From the NCBI GenBank assembly GCA_009776385.1, contig WRFT01000022.1, positions 1 through 13,288 on the forward strand: a DNA stretch of 13,288 nt, given 5' to 3'. The position numbers and the translations under genes are program-made. Below the pieces are notes generated by a model, which searched no databases, had not been told where the DNA came from, and saw only the letters and a program-made list of their open reading frames with translations. Positions within the stretch are counted from its first letter, which is position 1. Each line of letters begins with the position of its first letter. Source of the stretch: Clostridia bacterium (GTDB lineage: Bacteria; Bacillota; Clostridia; Christensenellales; Aristaeellaceae). This document shows positions 7,501 through 13,288 of the stretch, in pieces.

Positions 7501-10500
7501 AATACACTGCGACCGGCGGGCTGTATGAATATAATGTCCGCGAGATATCATGCACGAGCGGTTACATACATAAATCAACCGGGTATACCATAGAAGGCAC
7601 CGTTCCTACGGGTGTTCTGACGAACATTGCCGGGGGCGAGGGTCCGACGCTCGTTTTTTATGTGAGTAAACAATGGTTGGACGACAGCGATCAAGATCTG
7701 CGCCGCCCCGTCACCATGACGCTGTTCTTTTTAAATGAAGACGATGTATACGAACCCGTACGAGACATTCAACTGAGTGTCGGCAACTCATGGTACCAGG
7801 AATACTACTATGCGCCGAATGACTCTGATGACATGTCTGCCAGAGAATGGCAATATGATAACTATCTCATCCGTGAGACCAAAGTGGGCGAAAGTGAGGT
7901 TATCTATAACACCTACTCCGACTTTTTAGCAGGCATCGGCCGCATTACGGATTACAACCAGCAGTTATATTCCTGTACCCATATAAAAACTGCTACGAAC
8001 GGCTACCGGGCCATCAATCTCCGCTACGGGACACTTTCCGTTATCGTCGATAAGTCATGGGCTGTCGGCGAAATTACCGGGTTGGTATCTGAGTTCACGG
8101 TTTACGGTAACGGTGATGCAGTCGAGAAACTGGAATTACCTCAGGGGACTGCCTCGGTTACATTTGATAATCTTCCTAAATACGATGATCAGGGTGTTAT
8201 CATCTCCTACACGCTGCGGGAGACAGGGCTTAAAAAGGCGGGCGACGCGGTCTTTACGCTCATCAGCGGAGGCGCTGTATACCTGGTTGATGTCGGCATG
8301 GTATCTCATTCAATCGCTGAAGGTGCCTACGTAATAGGCTCGCAGCGTACGAATGATACCATGTCTTATTCGGTGTCCAACATACGTACGGAAAGCAATA
8401 ACCTAACTGTTAACAAGGTATGGCGTGACGAAAACGAAAACGCGCCGAGGCCGGACATCGCCTTAAGCCTGAGTCGAAAAAGCACGAAACCGGGAGCCCC
8501 GGAGCAGACGCTCGGCGGGGACCGCGTATGGAATACCGGAACAAACCAATGGCTCTGGACATGTGACTTCGGCAACATGCCTAAGTATGACGCGGAAGGG
8601 TATCTGTATGAGTATTATGTAAGGGAAACCATCTTACAGTCCGGTTCGTATTATCATATTTCATATAATAACGAAGGCATATTGCCCAATGTCAACGGCA
8701 CCACATCCGAAGCCGTATACGCCGCGTTTTCAGACGGCAGCAGTTATGCCAGAGCCGAGTTTAAGGGTTCCGAGATAAAGCCCGGAACAGAGCCCGGTAT
8801 CATCATCAACACCATCGCAAGAGACATGAGCATTCCGGGTAGCAAGTATTGGCTGAACTACCCCGCTTGGTTTAACCCTGTTCATTTCCCAACGGTTTAC
8901 ATCCACCTTTACTGCATGCCAAAACCCGATTATGAAGCGATGATGGCAGATAATCCCGAGTCTATGTATGATAGCGAATATCACATTAATCAAGTGGAGC
9001 TTGTAAACGGCGCTCGCGGATTTGAGTTCGAAGACCTGCCGCAGTATACGGAATACGGTGTTCCGTATGTTTACTATCTTCTTGAAACGCAGGACGCGGA
9101 GGGGCAGAACGATACCCCCGTGCAGGGATACTATGTAGACTACAGTAAAACGGATCTTTCGGTATACAACATATATGACAATGATCCGGCCAGTATGGCA
9201 TACGTTAAGATTACCGTTTTTAAGAACTGGCGATGGCCCGAAAAGGATACGGACCAACTGCGATACCCCAATGTCACCTTTGACCTGTACCGGCAATGGA
9301 TGATCGACGAAAAAATCTTGTATAGTGAGCAAGTCGACACCATTACACTTACAGGCGGTATTATTGAAGATTATGAAGATGGTAAACATTGGTATACTTT
9401 TGGACAAGATGCCTCGTTGCCCTATTTCGCGCCGGACGGAACGGTTTATGAGTACATCGTTAAGGAAAGGGCCATCAACGGTTATCAAAACACCGAAATG
9501 ACACCGACAGATGGTAAAGTCCGGTTAGAAAAAGAGGATAACAGGCTTTATTCAGGCACAGTGAGTTTTACCAATGCATACACGCCCAATTCGCCGGATC
9601 CATGCGTTTTAACGGCTTACAAGGTTTGGAATGATGAAAGCAATGCCTACGGTACGCGTCCTGATATAGGAGACGCCCAAGAAGCGCTTGGGTATTCGCT
9701 TTGGCGCAGAACGGCGAGCATATCGGAGGAGAAACTGGATAAAATTAACTTTAACTGGGCGCAGGACAGCGCGCCTAACAACAATAGATGGGTTGCGACC
9801 ATTAGTACTTCTACCGATAGCGGCTTTAGCTTTCCGAAATACGCTACTACCGGGGAAAGCTATACCTATTTTGTAAAAGAAGAATTGGCAGCGCCTTATA
9901 AAGACGCGTATGTGTTATCAAGCGGATCGGGTACGCTGAGTTTAACCAATACCCTGAAAACTTGCCAAGTTTCCGCCAATAAACAATGGAAGGACGGCGA
10001 GGCGCCGCTATCCGCGGCCCAGCTTGCCGATTTAACACACTTCGGCCTCCCCACGACACTGCGCTTTGCTGTACAGTATCGGTTTGAGGATGAAGAATGG
10101 AGACCATATCTTCTTATAGATTCATCTCCTCTCAATCGCGATGTATCGGCAGAGGAACTATTCTCAGGCGGAACCATTAGCTTTACAAATTGGCTGCCAT
10201 TGTATCGTGAAAAGGACGGTAAACCCGTGCGCGTACAATACAGGGTATGTGAAACGGAGATGTCATTTGACAACGGCGATTCTTTTGTAACCGTGATATA
10301 TGATAACGGCGACGCACCGGAATCCGTTCCCGGTGAAGACCTTCGCATGATGACCGTAAAACAAGAAGATTTTTTATTCGGAGACGCTAACGGAAACGGG
10401 ACGCATACCAGTACGATTTCCAACAACCTTTCCGTACAAAAACTATATTTCGTTAAGATTTGGGATGATGACGGCAACCGAGACGGCCGCCGCCCGGATG

Positions 10501-13288
10501 AAATTATATTTTCCATTTCGCAAGATAACAGTACATACGGCCGTGACATTTCACTGACGAAGGACACCCTGTCGGATCAATCGACAGGAAGTTCTGATAA
10601 GGATAACACTTGGTACGCGGAATGCTGGGCAACGGTTTACATAGAACCGGGTGAAGCAGCTGTTTATACCGTTACGGAAGAATGCCCGGCATTTTACGCA
10701 CAGTCGTACGAGACATTTGACAGCAAAACCCTTACCTGGACATTTACCAACGAGGCTGCCATTGACGTGGTGACCTTACAGGCGCAAAAGGCATGGGCCG
10801 GGGAAACACCATGGACCGTGCGGCCGGATTCTGTGTTGTTGACATTGGAACAAAAGGATGGCGATGGAGACGCCTGGCGGCCAACCGAGTCTTCCGACCT
10901 TCCAACGGGAGTTTCCTCTTTTGTGAATCCGGTTGAGGTGACGTATAAAGCCGGCATCGAAAAATGGGCAGATATCGCTGTTGAAGTATGGAAAGATATC
11001 GCTTCTTGGAGCGGGTTGCCGGTTCATCAACTGAGGGAAGACCCCACGGACGACCCTGTTCCCATCTACTATCGTGTCTCAGAAGAGGATACCGCCATGG
11101 GTTATATATCTGTCAGCACAGTGGTTGTACCGATGGAATACAAAGATGATGAATCGACTGAGATACCGGTTATTATATTGACAAACACCCTGGAGACGGT
11201 TCAATTAACCGGTAGTAAGATTTGGGATGACAGCGATGATTGGTACAAGCGCAGACCTAAGCTTGATGCTGAAAGCGGTGACCCAAATATCACCCTAACC
11301 GTTTTGGCGGATGATACGGAAATGAATCCTCAGCCGGAAATCGTTTGGACAAGTTCTACCTACATAACCGAACCTTTACCGAAATACGCATATAATTCGG
11401 ATAAGATAGTAGTATATGCGGTTCAGGAAACACCGATCCCCGTGGAGTATGAAGCGAAGTATGGGCTAAGTACAAGTAATAAGTATCAAACCGACATCAC
11501 CAACACGCTGGAGACGACCAGTGTTTCGGGTAAAAAAACCTGGAGCGATAACGCCAACCATTACCTATACAGGCCGGAAATATTAGAGTTGAAGGTGTAT
11601 ATCGAGGACTCCGAGGAACCCATGGATATTCAGCCAAAAGCAACGGATATCATTTGGGATAAACCGGAGGGTACTGATGAATGGATCTACACGATTGTCA
11701 ACCTTCCCAAGTATATTGAGAGCGGCGCTCAAATCGCCCGCTATGTCGTACGGGAAGAAATTCCTTTGGGTGGATACGCGTTGCAAAACGCGGAAACAGC
11801 AGGCAATGGTTCTTGGAATGAACTCACAGGACAAGTAACGGAAGCTAATTTCACTAACACCCTTGAAACCATTTCGATTACAGGCAGCAAAAAATGGGAA
11901 GATGAAAGCAATAAATACGGCACGAGGCCTGAACCTGAAGACTTTAAGCTCACTGTGTACCAAAACAATGTGCTGCTCGTACCTCAGCCTGCCGAGGATG
12001 ATATTGAATGGGTAGAAACGGATACGGACGTATGGCATTACACCATTGTCAATCTTCCAAAGAAAATGAAGGATTCTAACTCGGACGCCCAGTATATCAT
12101 CCGGGAAAGCTTCCATCACGGTTACGATGCCTCGCATGATATCGTAAAAGATGACTCCGGTAAGATTACAGAAGTGAACATTATCAATACGCTGATAACC
12201 ATTCCCCTAACGGTAACCAAGGTTTGGGATGATTACAGCAACTATTACGATACACGGCCTGATGGCTTGGCGTTGACGGTTTATGCGGATAACAAGGTAA
12301 TGATTCCGCAACCGGATATGAAATGGAGTAAAGATTTAGACAGCGAAGGCATTTGGTCATTGAAAGTGACGGGTTTACCCCGTTACAATAAAATAACCGG
12401 TAAACCTATTGTATACCTTGTCGAGGAAGCGACACTGGAACCTTCCTATGCATCTGACGCTGATGATGGCGTATGCCAAGCCGACCTTGTGACAGAGGCT
12501 ACCATCGAGGATTACCTAGCAGCTTCCTTTACCAATACGCTCAAGATGGTATCCATCAGCGGAACGAAGACATGGGATGATGATGATAACCATTACGGTC
12601 ACCGCCCCGCCGAATTGGTCTTGACGGTGTTGGCCAATGGCGATCCCTTGCAAAGACCTAAAGAAGGTCCCGACGACGAAACGGAGTATTGGACTTTCAT
12701 AGTGCAATCCGGGGATGATGATTTTAGTAAGCCGTGGAGTTACCTCATTGAGGGTTTACCCATGTATATAGGGATAGGGAACGAGCCGGTTGTATATTCT
12801 GTCCGTGAGGCTGTACCGAACGGATACAGCACCGATAACGAAGAGTTGGAACCTTCCCCAGCGGGAGTTCCCGATATCATGGACGCAAACTTTACCAACA
12901 CACTGGAGACAACCAGTATATCGGGTAAAAAGTTCTGGAACGATAACGGCAACCATTACCTATACAGGCCGGAAATATTAGAGTTGAAGGTGTATATCGA
13001 GGACTCCGAGGAACCTATTGATATTCAGCCAAAAACAACGGATATCATTTGGGATAAACCGGAGGGTACTGATGAATGGATCTACACGATTATCGGGCTT
13101 CCTAAGTACCTAAAGGGAAGCAACCAAATCGCCCGCTATGTCGTACAGGAAGAAGTTCCATCAGGCGGATATATACCGACATCGGCCATAGGCGATTGGG
13201 ATGAAGTCACGGGGGAGGTAACGGAAGCCGATTTTACCAATATCCTTGAAACCATCTCGATTACAGGCAGTAAAACATGGGAAGATGA
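4494..13288 (+). CDS. Giant exported CnaB-repeat surface protein (3' end outside window)
   Basis: One frame runs without a stop from the ATG at 4494 to the window edge: 2931 full codons plus two bases. Residues 1-28 are a signal peptide (MLNKRLR, then VVTAFVLTVFMLF, cleavage perhaps after WYA28). Residues about 35-140 are a Pro/Ser/Thr-rich linker, 141-320 an unassigned N-terminal region, and about 330-435 a degenerate CnaB-like unit. Then come 20 complete CnaB-type domains and the first residues of a 21st. CnaB domains are immunoglobulin-like stalk modules of Gram-positive adhesins and pilins, locked by a Lys-Asn isopeptide bond promoted by a Glu. All three residues are present in every complete domain, for example K551/E625 in domain 2 and K2348/E2421/N2455 in domain 16. 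Cysteines are sparse. A wall anchor such as LPXTG is expected beyond the window but is not seen. The likely role is a long rigid adhesin stalk; ligand and host target are unknown. The gene follows the BspA-like gene. Confidence 0.9.
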   Translation, partial: MLNKRLRVVTAFVLTVFMLFSHFSDWYAVSWENSVTSPSPSKTTYEQSTYPDESLETCDPNETDPPGGLSGTDAPAPTPSHAPHSTPNQSLTKPDDIPSATPVVTESPSPEPKHTASPPMDNLDANQPSDESKNERYTDKDTFQIRVTVNGTPPSTDDAGELGPVLEPLCIEAALEYQTEDHTWQIVDKEWAAVNGAERTEPYDIQFFITAGNRASASVSMKNLPVRYAYRARLIAINGINADTLRQYGMTVAYFDRPLLTRVTLRWRDMVNKEAADEPMLLEKPQMDADDEPTLSEGPPAHPFIQEPTGMASFNLPVLDNQPEQSDLFPSILAASALFQAVDVTIRLYLNYSDNDEDAAVTIIPLSINDDEPEVSLTVPCAGNPSISYAITLTADENDHIVYTVRINALYHIISSADKISGEVNPDGTVDVTFSAVEKTALTFKKHWYDNNDVRSRYDVTLRLQAKQISKEGAGWYDTGDKYELNGDMLEYDPYSDTFSDLPLYDAEGYRLAYRVIEAESDSVNAKLYIQSRLNNGEIINTKKTSLTVYKVWKDAATYGETRPSFEDWRSGIQLIRIAYDDSIEIVDAFTVSTSDETLSTWELMIDNLPAYDETGYAYTYYIEEQTDGWKDCDAIGSYETAHQNKNEFRDKTSGIYNGGSSVSTMVNDMVFTFKKTWKDGDGANRPQLTYKLYRVIIDPDNPEGTVPSIITASPVPKMDTMIIPGGSDIDFNEFITYTGAGGIQLPMYDQDGRQYLYFAVENLSGNTVDYVIEIDNGGPYLFNTGEITNRKKANYTPSVRKRWYASAIQSMDASCTFSLQRNEGVLNDDGIRIPDWQTCGDMTITGFTAEMLDKSGSFSGDYPKYDADGYPYEYRVVESGAVINGETAVGDFEIGGVFSAYGYSFRISEANGVFYNTLIGETSFGVRKVWSPASTWESESNPSITIEILQNGTPYRLNPEDLPVIDGMSVSVNNTSITLTMTDFDKETDSPNFTAVFDNLPKYTATGGLYEYNVREISCTSGYIHKSTGYTIEGTVPTGVLTNIAGGEGPTLVFYVSKQWLDDSDQDLRRPVTMTLFFLNEDDVYEPVRDIQLSVGNSWYQEYYYAPNDSDDMSAREWQYDNYLIRETKVGESEVIYNTYSDFLAGIGRITDYNQQLYSCTHIKTATNGYRAINLRYGTLSVIVDKSWAVGEITGLVSEFTVYGNGDAVEKLELPQGTASVTFDNLPKYDDQGVIISYTLRETGLKKAGDAVFTLISGGAVYLVDVGMVSHSIAEGAYVIGSQRTNDTMSYSVSNIRTESNNLTVNKVWRDENENAPRPDIALSLSRKSTKPGAPEQTLGGDRVWNTGTNQWLWTCDFGNMPKYDAEGYLYEYYVRETILQSGSYYHISYNNEGILPNVNGTTSEAVYAAFSDGSSYARAEFKGSEIKPGTEPGIIINTIARDMSIPGSKYWLNYPAWFNPVHFPTVYIHLYCMPKPDYEAMMADNPESMYDSEYHINQVELVNGARGFEFEDLPQYTEYGVPYVYYLLETQDAEGQNDTPVQGYYVDYSKTDLSVYNIYDNDPASMAYVKITVFKNWRWPEKDTDQLRYPNVTFDLYRQWMIDEKILYSEQVDTITLTGGIIEDYEDGKHWYTFGQDASLPYFAPDGTVYEYIVKERAINGYQNTEMTPTDGKVRLEKEDNRLYSGTVSFTNAYTPNSPDPCVLTAYKVWNDESNAYGTRPDIGDAQEALGYSLWRRTASISEEKLDKINFNWAQDSAPNNNRWVATISTSTDSGFSFPKYATTGESYTYFVKEELAAPYKDAYVLSSGSGTLSLTNTLKTCQVSANKQWKDGEAPLSAAQLADLTHFGLPTTLRFAVQYRFEDEEWRPYLLIDSSPLNRDVSAEELFSGGTISFTNWLPLYREKDGKPVRVQYRVCETEMSFDNGDSFVTVIYDNGDAPESVPGEDLRMMTVKQEDFLFGDANGNGTHTSTISNNLSVQKLYFVKIWDDDGNRDGRRPDEIIFSISQDNSTYGRDISLTKDTLSDQSTGSSDKDNTWYAECWATVYIEPGEAAVYTVTEECPAFYAQSYETFDSKTLTWTFTNEAAIDVVTLQAQKAWAGETPWTVRPDSVLLTLEQKDGDGDAWRPTESSDLPTGVSSFVNPVEVTYKAGIEKWADIAVEVWKDIASWSGLPVHQLREDPTDDPVPIYYRVSEEDTAMGYISVSTVVVPMEYKDDESTEIPVIILTNTLETVQLTGSKIWDDSDDWYKRRPKLDAESGDPNITLTVLADDTEMNPQPEIVWTSSTYITEPLPKYAYNSDKIVVYAVQETPIPVEYEAKYGLSTSNKYQTDITNTLETTSVSGKKTWSDNANHYLYRPEILELKVYIEDSEEPMDIQPKATDIIWDKPEGTDEWIYTIVNLPKYIESGAQIARYVVREEIPLGGYALQNAETAGNGSWNELTGQVTEANFTNTLETISITGSKKWEDESNKYGTRPEPEDFKLTVYQNNVLLVPQPAEDDIEWVETDTDVWHYTIVNLPKKMKDSNSDAQYIIRESFHHGYDASHDIVKDDSGKITEVNIINTLITIPLTVTKVWDDYSNYYDTRPDGLALTVYADNKVMIPQPDMKWSKDLDSEGIWSLKVTGLPRYNKITGKPIVYLVEEATLEPSYASDADDGVCQADLVTEATIEDYLAASFTNTLKMVSISGTKTWDDDDNHYGHRPAELVLTVLANGDPLQRPKEGPDDETEYWTFIVQSGDDDFSKPWSYLIEGLPMYIGIGNEPVVYSVREAVPNGYSTDNEELEPSPAGVPDIMDANFTNTLETTSISGKKFWNDNGNHYLYRPEILELKVYIEDSEEPIDIQPKTTDIIWDKPEGTDEWIYTIIGLPKYLKGSNQIARYVVQEEVPSGGYIPTSAIGDWDEVTGEVTEADFTNILETISITGSKTWED
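4596..4913 (+). other. Pro/Ser/Thr-rich linker of the giant surface protein
   Basis: Residues about 35-140 are low-complexity and rich in Pro, Ser, Thr, Asp and Glu (SPSPSKTT, APAPTPSHAPHSTP, TESPSPEPKHTASPP). Such a stretch is probably extended, disordered and a candidate for glycosylation. It places a spacer between the mature N-terminus and the first folded region, the opposite end from the usual wall-spanning Pro-rich segment of LPXTG proteins. Confidence 0.65.
5500..5798 (+). other. Degenerate CnaB-like unit without the isopeptide triad
   Basis: Residues about 336-435 follow the CnaB pattern: a first strand VDVTIRLY, an acidic N/D loop, IVYTVRI, and a final strand VDVTFSAV placed at the usual spacing before the next K-x-W. 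The reactive positions are changed: Lys to R347, Glu to I407 and Asn to S435. It should fold without an isopeptide bond. The alignment was made by eye, so the match is tentative. Confidence 0.45.
11507..11696 (+). repeat. Long direct repeat, copy A (CnaB domain 16)
   Basis: This segment recurs 1395 bases (465 codons) downstream with few mismatches. Perfectly identical blocks include 11555-11620 (66 bases) and 11641-11696 (56 bases). It codes for the start and middle of domain 16, including the YRPEILELKVYIEDSEEP stretch. The coding frame is kept between copies. Confidence 0.95.
12902..13091 (+). repeat. Long direct repeat, copy B (CnaB domain 20)
   Basis: Near copy of 11507-11696, with identical blocks at 12950-13015 and 13036-13091. 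It codes for the start and middle of domain 20. The following domain (from 13245) begins like domain 17, so the similarity is to a four-domain block and not to one domain alone. A 4-codon length difference in the second half of domain 20 shortens the offset to 1383 bases at the next linker. Confidence 0.95.

Larger units (their letters stand above)
5808..13288 (+). repeat. Array of 20 complete CnaB-type domains plus the start of a 21st
   Basis: Each unit runs from a K-x-W strand, often followed by an acidic N/D loop and RP, through a L-P-x-Y turn and a Y-x-V-x-E strand, to a final strand ending in Asn (commonly FTNT). The Lys residues of K-x-W are 446, 551, 676, 802, 929, 1059, 1187, 1308, 1451, 1577, 1710, 1830, 1988, 2099, 2242, 2348, 2466, 2576, 2692, 2813 and 2927. 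Spacing is 105-158 residues, mean about 124, longer than the 90-100 I recall for many CnaB domains. Lys, Glu and Asn are kept in all 20 complete units by hand translation. Units 1-14 differ widely in sequence, while units 15-21 share the linker LETxSxxGxK and are more uniform. Confidence 0.88.

Noticed and set aside
8730..9488. Open frame of 252 codons on the minus strand inside the giant gene
   Set aside because: The plus strand here encodes CnaB domains with intact K-x-W, Glu and Asn. The minus-strand product has no motif I recognise; similar antisense frames (6288-6758, 11583-12137) arise from the same codon pattern.
11507..13091. Mobile element or CRISPR as the source of the direct repeats
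   Set aside because: The repeats keep the coding frame and domain phase, have no terminal inverted repeats or spacers, and are explained by domain-block duplication.

Overview
The window looks like a piece of a low-to-medium GC (roughly half GC by eye) Bacillota genome, most likely an anaerobic, gut-type member of the Clostridia. The grounds are strong AGGAGG-type ribosome sites, a Pct/YdiF-type CoA-transferase, a BspA-like leucine-rich-repeat surface protein and a giant CnaB-repeat surface protein. No rRNA, tRNA, CRISPR or transposase gene is visible. The species cannot be told from the sequence.

Left part (1-2288): the C-terminal half of an acyl-CoA:acetate/3-ketoacid CoA-transferase enters from the left edge. 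It is followed on the same strand by a GNAT N-acetyltransferase. A convergent AraC-type regulator with a GyrI-like effector domain ends one base away from it. The regulator carries a well-formed internal Shine-Dalgarno and ATG exactly at the junction of its two domains.

Centre (2289-4493): a 144-base divergent promoter region leads into a 624-residue exported BspA-like leucine-rich-repeat protein whose C-terminal domain has no function I can name. A 186-base AT-rich spacer follows, with candidate promoters and a short imperfect direct repeat.

Right part (4494-13288): two thirds of the window is one uninterrupted reading frame with no stop codon before the right edge, at least 2931 residues. 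It encodes an exported protein with a signal peptide, a Pro/Ser/Thr-rich linker, an N-terminal region, one degenerate CnaB-like unit, then 20 complete CnaB-type domains and the start of a 21st. By my hand translation, every complete domain keeps the Lys (K-x-W), Glu (Y-x-hydrophobic-x-E) and Asn (end of last strand) expected to form an intramolecular isopeptide bond. The last domains also form a higher-order repeat: domain 20 is a near copy of domain 16 and the 21st starts like domain 17, so a four-domain block appears to have been duplicated.

Together the BspA-like protein and the giant CnaB protein form a cell-surface locus, probably for adhesion to host or neighbouring cells. The giant protein would be a long, covalently locked stalk. 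Its anchor, its true length and any neighbouring sortase lie beyond the right edge. Any role of the AraC regulator in controlling this locus is only a guess from divergent position.
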